A stretch of 50,954 nt of DNA, from assembly GCA_005786805.1 (NCBI GenBank), contig SYCV01000174.1, positions 1 through 50,954 on the forward strand, in the 5' to 3' direction. The notes under the pieces are model-generated. The model saw only the letters and a list, made by a program, of their open reading frames with translations, did not search any database and had not been told where the DNA came from. Each line of letters opens with the position of its first letter. The first letter of the stretch is position 1. Source of the stretch: Planctomycetia bacterium (GTDB lineage Bacteria; Planctomycetota; Planctomycetia; Gemmatales; Gemmataceae). Below, piece by piece: positions 35,911-43,809 of this stretch. Both the position numbers and the translations under genes were made by a program.

Positions 35911-36972
35911 CTAAGCAGGTTGTTGCTGGCTTAGGCAATGCAGGGTGCCAAGCCCCAACACCAGATCCAAACAATGAATTCCGACAATCCTGCGCATCGG
36001 AAATAATTGAGCAAGAAGATTTAAGGCGACTCTGTCGCTTGGATCGTTGAATGTTGGGACAAGCACAATGTTGTTGGCAATGTAAAAATTAGCATAGCTT
36101 GCGGGCAAACGCTGGCCTCCAAAAACCACAGGTTCAGGCATGGGCAGCTCGAATACCTCCAACTTTTTACCCTGGGCATCAGTCATGGACCTAAGCCGGG
36201 CAAGATTATCCCTAAGAGGCTCATAATTAATGTCTGATTTATTTTGTTCAACCACTGCAACCACTTTTCCGGGAGCCACAAACCTGGCAAGGTCATCAAC
36301 ATGGCCATGCGTGTCATCTCCCGCTATGCCATCGCCCAACCAAAGGACTTTTTTAACACCCAGATAATTCGCGAAAAAAGTCTCATAGTCTTGTTTTGAA
36401 AAACCAGGGTTTCGTTCCTGGATTTTAGAAAGCAGGCACTCCTCGGTGGTCAATAAAGTCCCAAGGCCATCAACATCGATACTTCCGCCCTCGAGGATCG
36501 GTCGCCTATTGTTATGCCTTGGATGCCACATGGGAATATGTTGATTTGAAGAAACCAACTTTGGGATTTCATCATCAAAATTGAAATTGTCATATTTCGC
36601 CCACGCATTGAATCCCAGATCGAGGATGCATTTATTTCCATGCTTGTCCTTCAGGTACAAAGGGCCATAATCACGGATCCAGGACCTGTTCGTGGCAGCG
36701 GGAAAAAAAACAACATTTGAAAGGTTGACTCCGGACTCTGAAAGGAGATTGGCAACTATTTCCTGAGACCCGACATCAGGAATAACAATTTTTACAACCT
36801 CATTTAAAGCAAGGTTTTTAACAATTTCACAATATACAAAGGGAATCGCTGGGAATTTCCCGGGCCAATCATTTGATTCATGAGGCCATGAAAGCCAGGT
36901 TGCAGAGTGCTTTTCCCATTCGGCAGGCATTCTAAACCCTAGCCCGGTAAGATCTTCAGTTGGCCCACCCAT
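35911..36972 (-). CDS. aguA: agmatine deiminase family protein
   Basis: This 353-residue pentein-fold enzyme shows the family blocks in order: SWPHESNDWPG, NRSWIRDYGPLYL, EGGSIDVDGLGTLLTTEECLL, GIAGDDTHGHVDDLARFV, and the catalytic cysteine in GTLHCLSQQQP at the C-terminus. It converts agmatine to N-carbamoylputrescine and ammonia in putrescine synthesis. The close relative peptidyl-arginine deiminase is an alternative. The stop is TAG. An alcohol dehydrogenase gene follows after 14 nt. A palindrome lies in the divergent region upstream. Confidence 0.92.
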   Translation of the reverse strand: MGGPTEDLTGLGFRMPAEWEKHSATWLSWPHESNDWPGKFPAIPFVYCEIVKNLALNEVVKIVIPDVGSQEIVANLLSESGVNLSNVVFFPAATNRSWIRDYGPLYLKDKHGNKCILDLGFNAWAKYDNFNFDDEIPKLVSSNQHIPMWHPRHNNRRPILEGGSIDVDGLGTLLTTEECLLSKIQERNPGFSKQDYETFFANYLGVKKVLWLGDGIAGDDTHGHVDDLARFVAPGKVVAVVEQNKSDINYEPLRDNLARLRSMTDAQGKKLEVFELPMPEPVVFGGQRLPASYANFYIANNIVLVPTFNDPSDRVALNLLAQLFPMRRIVGIHCLDLVLGLGTLHCLSQQQPA

Positions 36973-36999
36973 AATGCCTGACCCCTATAATTTTAATTC

Positions 37000-37026
37000 T
37001 TCCCAAAAAGATAATCTTCTTGGGAA
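37000..37026. promoter_or_regulatory. 27-bp near-perfect palindrome, candidate operator
   Basis: Arms of 13 bp with one mismatch (TTCCCAAAAAGAT / ATCTTCTTGGGAA) flank a central A. The right arm contains TTGGGA (37020-37025), which with TAATAT (37043-37048) at 17-bp spacing makes a sigma70-like promoter for the alpha/beta-hydrolase gene. The aguA start is 28 nt to the left. No T-run follows in either direction, so it is unlikely to be a terminator. Confidence 0.5.
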
Positions 37027-37100
37027 CATTTAAGCGAGATATTAATATTTTTTCCTATAAACTATTAGATCGCGGGGATTTATTGTTGCAAGGGTTAATT

Positions 37101-38117
37101 ATGCATTTGGAAAAGAAGACAGAATTGGCAAAAGCCAGTTTCTCTCTAAAAGATGAGTTCCAACCATATAGTTTGATAGCAAACCGCCATCTACAAACTT
37201 TACTGGGGTCTCTCACTGACAGTTCACCACCCGAATTTCCCTCCAAGGAGGTGGTTCTTCCTGTCACGGATGGTGACTCCATCCTGGTTCTGGATAGTAA
37301 ACCCGTATCATGGACCCCCGGCAAACCAATTGTGATATTGGTCCATGGATTGACAGGAAGTCACAGGTCAAGCCATGTGGTCAGAGTGGGTGAAAGGCTG
37401 TACCGAAGGGGATGCAGGGTGATCCGGATGAACCAAAGGGGTGCCGGCCCTGGATTGCACCTTGCCCGATGGTCTTATCATGCCGGTCGTTCCGAGGACA
37501 TCAGGAAAGTGATGGAGCACTTCCAGAATGTGATTGATCCATCCCCGATTTTCCTGGTTGGATTCTCACTTGGTGGAAATCTAATTTTAAAAACCGCTGG
37601 AGAAAGCGGAGAACTGCACGGCCTTGCGGGGGTCGCTGCCATGGGTCCGCCAATAAACCTCCTGCAATGTTCAAAACTGATAGGGAAACAAGAAAACCGG
37701 ATCTATGAAAAACATTTTCTGTCCTACTTGTTGCAAGAGGCTAAAAAAAGGCAAAGGTATTTTCCTGACCTTCCCCCGCTGAAATTCCCCTCAAATATGT
37801 CAATTCGCTTGTTTGATGAACACTACACCGCCCCACGCGCGGGGTACGATTGCGCCGAACATTATTATGAGGAATGCTCCTCCGAAAGATTCATCAAAAA
37901 CATCAATGTGCCAACTCTGATTCTCACATCGCGTGATGATCCTTTTATTTCCGTGGGCCCGTTTGAAAAGCTGAAAGCACCAGACTGCGTCACCATCTCA
38001 ATTCAAAACCGAGGAGGTCACCTGGGCTTCCTTGGGCCAGATGGCAAAGGTGGTATTCGCTGGGGAGAATCAAAACTGGTCCACTGGGTGGATCAGCATC
38101 TTTATCCACATCTCTAG
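37101..38117 (+). CDS. YheT-like alpha/beta hydrolase
   Basis: The protein has 338 residues from ATG 37101 with AAGGG upstream. The oxyanion region VHGLTGSHRSSHV, the nucleophile elbow GFSLGGN and the His segment GGHLGF place it in the YheT/EMB8 group. FQPYSLIANRHLQTLLG at the start is typical. These hydrolases have no firmly known substrate; carboxylesterase activity is likely. It ends in a shared CTAG with pckA. Confidence 0.88.
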   Translation: MHLEKKTELAKASFSLKDEFQPYSLIANRHLQTLLGSLTDSSPPEFPSKEVVLPVTDGDSILVLDSKPVSWTPGKPIVILVHGLTGSHRSSHVVRVGERLYRRGCRVIRMNQRGAGPGLHLARWSYHAGRSEDIRKVMEHFQNVIDPSPIFLVGFSLGGNLILKTAGESGELHGLAGVAAMGPPINLLQCSKLIGKQENRIYEKHFLSYLLQEAKKRQRYFPDLPPLKFPSNMSIRLFDEHYTAPRAGYDCAEHYYEECSSERFIKNINVPTLILTSRDDPFISVGPFEKLKAPDCVTISIQNRGGHLGFLGPDGKGGIRWGESKLVHWVDQHLYPHL

Positions 38118-39652
38118 AGTGGCTTTGGGCCCGCATTGAAAATTTCCAATGCTACTTTACCTTCAAACTTCTTGAAATTTGCTTCAAACAGACTTGAAAG
38201 TCTCAGGGCACTTGCCCTGTAATCTTCCTGATTGGACCATGCAAGCATTGGATTGAGATCCTCTTTTTCCACACCCGGACAGGAAATAGGCACTTCCAAT
38301 CCAAAGCATGGTTCCTTGACAAAAGTGATCGAATCCATGTGACCAAGCAATGCAGCAGACAACATTGCCCTGGTTGACTTGAGAGGGAAACGCCTGCCGA
38401 TTCCGGGTTTACCACCCCTCCAACCGGTGTTAACAAGCCAGACCTTGCAACCATGTTGCCTTAATTTGCCTTGTAAAAGTCCAGCATAAACGGAGGAATG
38501 GCGTGGCATGAAGGGCGCGCCAAAACAAGAACTGAAAGTCGCCGTTGGCTCGGTCACACCCTCCTCAGTTCCTGCAACCTTGGCGGTATAGCCTGAAAGG
38601 AAATGATACAAAGCCTGGTTTTCATTCAGCCTACTTATAGGAGGTAAAACCCCAAAGGCATCGCAGGTAAGGAAAAAGATATTCTTGGGATGTCCACCCT
38701 TGGAATCAGGACAAATATCCCGGACTAATCCAAGAGGATAAGCCGCCCGGGTGTTTTCCGTAAGGGATGAATCAAAAAAATCTGGCACTCGTGTTTCCGG
38801 ATCAAGAGGAACATTCTCCAGCACAGATCCAAATTGAATCGCATCAAAAATATGGGGTTCATCCTTATGGGTCAATTTGATGGTCTTGGCGTAGCAACCA
38901 CCCTCAAAATTGAAAATACCCGAATCAGACCAACCATGTTCATCATCACCGATAAGAAAACGCCCAGGGTCTGCTGAAAGAGTTGTCTTGCCGGTGCCTG
39001 ACAAACCAAACAACAAGGCTACATCCCCATCTTTCCCCTTGGTTGAGGCACAATGCATGGGAAAAACGTTTTTTGCAGGGAGTATGAAATTAAGGAAACT
39101 GAACACCGATTTCTTGATTTCTCCCGCATAGGAAGTGCCGGAGATGATCACCAGGTTCCTGGCTAGGTCCAGAACAATGTTTGTTCTTGAGGCATGGGTG
39201 TCGACAAGAATTGTAAGCGTATCACCCATTAAATCTTTCATGGGATCCCTTAACATGCATCTGGCGAATAAATTGTGCCACGCAAGATCCGCTATCACTT
39301 TCACATTTATCGCATGCTTTGCATCCGCGCACGCGGAACCTTCCATCATGAATATTTGTTTCGAGGCAAGCCTTTGAATTGTACCTTGAAACAGGGTGTC
39401 AAAATCCGATGGGGACATGGGTTGATTGATTGCCCCCCATTCAATCGCGGCATTCATCGAGGGATGATCGACAAGGTAACGATCCTTGGGGGCCCTTCCG
39501 GTATGAGCACCTGTACTGACAGTAAAAGCCCCGCGATTACTGAGCTTTCCCTCGCCGCGTTCCAATGCCTTCTCTATGACCCCCGCACTGGACTTAAATG
39601 AAATGCATTTGGATGAACTTGCCAATGATTCAATCAATTCTTTGTGATTCAT
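38114..39652 (-). CDS. pckA: phosphoenolpyruvate carboxykinase (ATP)
   Basis: This 512-residue ATP-type enzyme has a kinase P-loop GLSGTGKTTLSADPGR, the metal-binding FLIGDDEHGW, FEGGCYAKTI, and NTGWRGGKPGIGRRF. It converts oxaloacetate and ATP to PEP in gluconeogenesis. A good ribosome-binding site (AAAGGAG) lies 10 nt before the ATG. It is divergent from the TPR gene, and its stop overlaps that of the hydrolase gene. Confidence 0.95.
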   Translation of the reverse strand: MNHKELIESLASSSKCISFKSSAGVIEKALERGEGKLSNRGAFTVSTGAHTGRAPKDRYLVDHPSMNAAIEWGAINQPMSPSDFDTLFQGTIQRLASKQIFMMEGSACADAKHAINVKVIADLAWHNLFARCMLRDPMKDLMGDTLTILVDTHASRTNIVLDLARNLVIISGTSYAGEIKKSVFSFLNFILPAKNVFPMHCASTKGKDGDVALLFGLSGTGKTTLSADPGRFLIGDDEHGWSDSGIFNFEGGCYAKTIKLTHKDEPHIFDAIQFGSVLENVPLDPETRVPDFFDSSLTENTRAAYPLGLVRDICPDSKGGHPKNIFFLTCDAFGVLPPISRLNENQALYHFLSGYTAKVAGTEEGVTEPTATFSSCFGAPFMPRHSSVYAGLLQGKLRQHGCKVWLVNTGWRGGKPGIGRRFPLKSTRAMLSAALLGHMDSITFVKEPCFGLEVPISCPGVEKEDLNPMLAWSNQEDYRASALRLSSLFEANFKKFEGKVALEIFNAGPKPL

Positions 39653-39749
39653 AAAAATAAACTCCTTTTGTACGGCTCGTTAAGGTAAAAATAAACTAAG
39701 GACTATTAAAAACATGAAGGTTATTTAAATATAATCATGAGGATAATAA

Positions 39750-39788
39750 ATGAATAACGAATTCTTCCCCAACCTGGTGATTGCATGA
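39750..39788 (+). CDS. 12-codon leader ORF overlapping the TPR gene start
   Basis: ATG 39750 has GAGG 7 nt upstream (39739-39742). The ORF encodes MNNEFFPNLVIA and ends at TGA 39786-39788, overlapping the ATG of the TPR gene as ATGA. The TPR start itself has only a weak GGTGA. Either this is a translationally coupled mini-cistron, or it is the real N-terminus of the TPR protein separated from it by a one-base frame difference. Confidence 0.45.
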   Translation: MNNEFFPNLVIA

Positions 39789-42226
39789 TGCGAGCGCATG
39801 TGATTGAATACTTTTTAAAGGGAATATTTCTTGGGCTGGCAATTTACGGGGCACTCCAATCCGGCATGGTGGAAGACCCGCAACCCGTGATGTTTCTCAA
39901 ATTAAACGGCATCGCATGGGGTGGATTGCTTCTGGCATTTATCGCGGGGGCAATTTCCCAGCGCGATCAATTGATGGTCGGATTAAAAAACCCGACTGCT
40001 TTTATTCTTTTCATAGCGCTTGAAAATTCAGGAATAATATTTGATGGGGTGCTGCTGGGCACCGCCCTTGGAATTTTCGTTGTTGTTCCGCCGGATCCAA
40101 GACTGCTTGTTTCTTGTGTTGGCATGGGCGGGGCGTTGGGAATCAGCTTTTTCAGCATTAGAAAAGTAAAGTCTCCCAACATTCGACTGGGGATAATTTT
40201 TGCGATTGCAACAAGTCTTTGTGCTGCTATCGCTTATTTTTTGGGAGCAACACCCTGGAACGAAAATCCCTTGGTACTACCGCATCCAAATTTATTCTCC
40301 ATTCAATTGATCGCTTTTCTACCCTTGTTTTACATACTTACTTTTTGTGGTGTTGCTGAGGAATCGGAGATCGAAATCGGTGCTTTCAGCTCGTTACTAG
40401 GCCTTGCACTTGGTATCCTAACCATGGAGCATGTTCCACTGAGAACCCTGGGGTTCCTGGCACCCATAGCACTGTTTTTCGTTTACACCATGCGAATACT
40501 ACCTGCCCTGAGAATCCTGAAGCATGTTTTCCGAGGTATGAGCTTCGCAAAGCTGGGGCAGCAAAAAAACGCCTTGATGGCCTTTAAACGCGCCCTTCAA
40601 CTCGACCCCCAAAACAACCTCGCTCGCAATAATTATTGGAAGCTTCATGCTAATCTCGACCCGGTTAATCTGGAAACCGACCCCGAGACTATGGCCCTGG
40701 TTGATTGCCAACTTTGCCTTGACCGGGTTGAATCACTGCTGATCGCGGGAAAACCCAATGAGGAAAAAAGAGCTGAGGCTCTCAGACTTCTTTCACTCGT
40801 TGAAAAACTTAAACCCTCCCTCGATGAAGGATCAAGATATTGGAGAACGGTGCTTGCACTGCATGACGGAAGTCATGTGGAAGCAGCCGCACTTCTCCAT
40901 AAAAACCTCGGAAACCATCATGTTTCCGAGGAACAATTGGCAGGAAAGTATCTTTACGCCTCATGGTCCCTGGCACTGTCGGGGCACCCGGAAATGAAAT
41001 CCCGAGTCGGTTTACCACTACTTTCAGACCCTGCGATCAAAATGATCGCCATCGCAGTGGTCGAAAGGCACATCGCCCAACAAATGAACGACCAGGTCGC
41101 GTGGGGTATCAAGCGATTTTTGTATTCCGACCTAACAGGAAATATCTTTTTCCGAAACCCGCCGGGTAATCCTGCGAATTTTGACTACCTATTTGTCAGG
41201 GACCTGGGCCTCGCGCTCTTGGAACAAAAAAAAGAACTGGCCCGCGGAGCCGAATACCTTGAGATAGCGGTGTTCGGACTTCCCCAGCATGCACCTTTCC
41301 TGATGGTCCAGGTTGGCAAAGCTTTCACCCAAAACAACCAGGAATCGGAGGCGGAATCATATTTTGAGAAAGCCGTCACCTTCGGCAGAAAGATGGGCCA
41401 TAAAAATTTGCACGACCAGGATCGATTCGCTTATTTTTCAGCCTTGAAGTTTCTTGCTGATTCTTTCCTGCATAGAAAAAACGCGGATAAAGCCCTCGAA
41501 TATTATCACCTGTTCGCGCAATTTGAAAGAAGCGGGGTGGAAACCCTGCGCACCATCGCAAATCTTCACGAGGAAAAAGGGGAGGCACTTGCCGCTCTTC
41601 GTGCCGTCGAACAAGGCCTTATTTTCCAATCAGATGAAAAGGATCTACTCGCCCGCAAAGACAGGTACCTATATTCCATAACCACGGATGAACTCGCGGC
41701 AAACAGGGAAAACCTTGCCAAAGGGTTTGATGTTGAATACTGCATTAAAAAAGCAAAGACCATTCTTGACAGCAAACTAGACGGCCTTGATTGGATTGAT
41801 GTTGCAAGGCACATGGCAAGTCTTGCATTGGTTGTCAGGCCTGAAAGCATCCAGGCACGAACGGTTTACGCAAGGGCTTTATTGAGAAATGGCGAACGCA
41901 CCGAGGCCAAGGAAATTCTAGAAAAAGTAAGGGAACCAAAGCCCGAGAGTTTTTCCGACAGTGACGATGAGGATTCATGGTTTGCAGCATGCCAGGTGCT
42001 TGGGGACATTTACCTTGAGCTAGATGATGCTGAAAAAGCAGTCGCATGTTACCAGGATTTTAAAAAGAGCCCCAAAAGCGGCGCGCGGACCTGGTATAAA
42101 CTTGGATGTGCCCTTGAAAAATTGAACGACATAAAAAAGGCGATTGCATGCTATGAACAGGCAACCGCCTACGAGGGCAATTCTTTCGCCATGCAGGCAC
42201 AAGAAGCCCTTTATCGTTTAAAATAA
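39785..42226 (+). CDS. membrane protein with C-terminal TPR repeats
   Basis: The protein has 813 residues. The N-terminal ~235 contain about seven to nine hydrophobic helices (GIFLGLAIYGALQSG, GGLLLAFIAGAIS, LGIIFAIATSLCAAIAYFLG). The rest is an alpha-solenoid with several TPR units, for example LGQQKNALMAFKRALQLDPQNNLA, KNADKALEYYHLFAQF and LDDAEKAVACYQDFKK. I do not recognise a named family. It is probably an inner-membrane scaffold with a cytoplasmic TPR domain. The second ATG (39788) is also possible. A short ORF overlaps the start. Confidence 0.8.
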   Translation: MMRAHVIEYFLKGIFLGLAIYGALQSGMVEDPQPVMFLKLNGIAWGGLLLAFIAGAISQRDQLMVGLKNPTAFILFIALENSGIIFDGVLLGTALGIFVVVPPDPRLLVSCVGMGGALGISFFSIRKVKSPNIRLGIIFAIATSLCAAIAYFLGATPWNENPLVLPHPNLFSIQLIAFLPLFYILTFCGVAEESEIEIGAFSSLLGLALGILTMEHVPLRTLGFLAPIALFFVYTMRILPALRILKHVFRGMSFAKLGQQKNALMAFKRALQLDPQNNLARNNYWKLHANLDPVNLETDPETMALVDCQLCLDRVESLLIAGKPNEEKRAEALRLLSLVEKLKPSLDEGSRYWRTVLALHDGSHVEAAALLHKNLGNHHVSEEQLAGKYLYASWSLALSGHPEMKSRVGLPLLSDPAIKMIAIAVVERHIAQQMNDQVAWGIKRFLYSDLTGNIFFRNPPGNPANFDYLFVRDLGLALLEQKKELARGAEYLEIAVFGLPQHAPFLMVQVGKAFTQNNQESEAESYFEKAVTFGRKMGHKNLHDQDRFAYFSALKFLADSFLHRKNADKALEYYHLFAQFERSGVETLRTIANLHEEKGEALAALRAVEQGLIFQSDEKDLLARKDRYLYSITTDELAANRENLAKGFDVEYCIKKAKTILDSKLDGLDWIDVARHMASLALVVRPESIQARTVYARALLRNGERTEAKEILEKVREPKPESFSDSDDEDSWFAACQVLGDIYLELDDAEKAVACYQDFKKSPKSGARTWYKLGCALEKLNDIKKAIACYEQATAYEGNSFAMQAQEALYRLK

Positions 42227-42257
42227 GGGCTTCTCATCATGAATAACCTGTCCAACA

Positions 42258-42974
42258 CTATTTAGACTTGGACTTGGCGGATGCAGATTTCTTGGCAGCG
42301 GGCTTGGAATTCTCCAACGCAAACTGGCATTCCTTCGAAAGCGGACATCCCGAGCAATCGGGCTGTTTATCATGGCAATATTCAGTGCCAACAGTACTTA
42401 TCAAATCGGTGAATTCAACTCCCTTTGATTTTGGGATCAAGTGTTCAAGGGTGTTACGGATCTCAGCAACCTGCTCCAGTGTTTTTTCAACCAAACCAAG
42501 CCTCTTTGAGACTCGCATTGTTGGTGTGTCAATTGGAATCGCATGGCCGCCTAGAGCCCTCTGGGTCACCCAGGCACCGAGATAATCATTTGAAATTTGA
42601 TAGCGGGAAAGATGCTTTGTGGCTTGCTTCAAGCCTTTTTTGTGAAGAAACTCCAACTCGAAGGAATAGGTGGTCTCAAACAATTCCTGCAAAAAACCTA
42701 TGACCCTTGCGGCACGGTCAACCGGCCGAGTCATGCCATGAAAGCATTCTTCAATTTCTCGGACAGAACTCACGCGTAATTCATTCCAGTCAAAGAACTG
42801 CTCGGTTAATTTTTGATAAACCGCATCAGCCTGCTCTTTGCTCGAACCTTCCCTGCATATGGAATAAATCACCTGTTCCATCACAGGTAACTCCTGCTGC
42901 TCTTGGGAGGAGGCTTTCTTGACCTTCGAGAAAAGCACCGTGACTATTTTCTGCTTGTTGACTGTCGTCGCCAT
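42258..42974 (-). CDS. endonuclease III-like HhH-GPD/Fe-S protein
   Basis: The protein has 238 residues from ATG 42974. The C-terminal 4Fe-4S cysteines have the exact Nth/MutY spacing C-x6-C-x2-C-x5-C (C200, C207, C210, C216). The catalytic Asp is in HAIPIDTPTMRVSKRLGL. However, the helix-hairpin-helix LPGVG-K-TA of true Nth reads ISNDYLGAWV here, so the lysine that forms the Schiff base is replaced by Tyr and the glycines are lost. It may be a monofunctional glycosylase or an altered DNA-binding protein. It follows rbfA in the position where truB is usual. The tail is Lys/Ser/Ala-rich. Confidence 0.75.
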   Translation of the reverse strand: MATTVNKQKIVTVLFSKVKKASSQEQQELPVMEQVIYSICREGSSKEQADAVYQKLTEQFFDWNELRVSSVREIEECFHGMTRPVDRAARVIGFLQELFETTYSFELEFLHKKGLKQATKHLSRYQISNDYLGAWVTQRALGGHAIPIDTPTMRVSKRLGLVEKTLEQVAEIRNTLEHLIPKSKGVEFTDLISTVGTEYCHDKQPDCSGCPLSKECQFALENSKPAAKKSASAKSKSK

Positions 42975-43048
42975 TTCTTTCACAACTCCATGAATGAATC
43001 AGGCGTCAGGTGCGGAAAACCCGTTTCCCCGCCACCCTTTTCCGGGAC

Positions 43049-43486
43049 CTATTCTTCCTTGACCAAACCTGATGAATCACCATCAGGATCCTGATCATTA
43101 TCATCGCCATCTTCGGACTTCACATCGTCAGGAAGCTTTGAGGGATTGACCAATGCTTCCTGGATAAGCTTGCTGATTTCGAGACTCTTTTTAACACCAT
43201 GATCGAGTACAAAGCTAAGTGCGGGCAGGAATCTTGTTTTCATCCTGTCAGCCAATTGGGCCTGCACAAAGCCAGCGGCACCATTCAACGCGTAAAGGGT
43301 TTCTTTCTGGCGTTGTTCATCACCCATCACTGAGACATAAACCTTCGCATGCTGCAGGTCACCAGAAACCTCAACCCGTAAAACCGTCACCATGCTGATG
43401 CGTGGGTCGCTCATTTTAAACAAAATGGTCTCGCTGGCGACTTCTCGTATCACTTCAGCTATTCTTGCGATTCGGTGAGTTTTCAA
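43049..43486 (-). CDS. rbfA: 30S ribosome-binding factor RbfA
   Basis: The protein has 145 residues with a single KH-like domain (RIARIAEVIREVASETILF, DPRISMVTVLRVEVSGDLQHAKVYVSV) and a very acidic, probably disordered tail. It matures the 16S rRNA 5' region on 30S precursors. The start is TTG 43486, supported by GGAG 5 nt upstream. It lies 16 nt after the DUF503 gene, in the conserved nusA-infB-ylxP-rbfA order. Confidence 0.92.
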   Translation of the reverse strand: MKTHRIARIAEVIREVASETILFKMSDPRISMVTVLRVEVSGDLQHAKVYVSVMGDEQRQKETLYALNGAAGFVQAQLADRMKTRFLPALSFVLDHGVKKSLEISKLIQEALVNPSKLPDDVKSEDGDDNDQDPDGDSSGLVKEE

Positions 43487-43502
43487 TCAATCTCCATGCC
43501 TT

Positions 43503-43793
43503 TTAATAAACTTCAATCACATGATCAACAAATTCCGCAACCGGATGAACCCTCAATGCCTGGGCTATTTTCTCAAATGTTGATCTTACATGCTCGGATT
43601 CATTACCCACCACAGCAACACCCAGTACAATCATCTGCCTGTTTTCCTGCTCATCAACCTCGGCAACCGAGACATTGAAATTATTTCTCAACTTGTCCCT
43701 TATGCTGTTAAGTACCTGCCTTTTATCCTTGAGGCTATGTGATTCCCTGACAATAAGCCGAACCCTCATGGCACCAACATACATATCATCCAT
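43503..43793 (-). CDS. DUF503 family protein (YlxP-like)
   Basis: This 96-residue ferredoxin-like small protein has MRVRLIVRESHSLKDKRQV and ADEV-type NVSVAEVDEQE. DUF503/YlxP proteins accompany infB and rbfA in many bacteria and have been linked to ribosome assembly. It is spaced 16 nt from both infB and rbfA, which implies one transcript. Confidence 0.9.
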   Translation of the reverse strand: MDDMYVGAMRVRLIVRESHSLKDKRQVLNSIRDKLRNNFNVSVAEVDEQENRQMIVLGVAVVGNESEHVRSTFEKIAQALRVHPVAEFVDHVIEVY

Positions 43794-43809
43794 GGTGGGC
43801 CCCTCAGGA

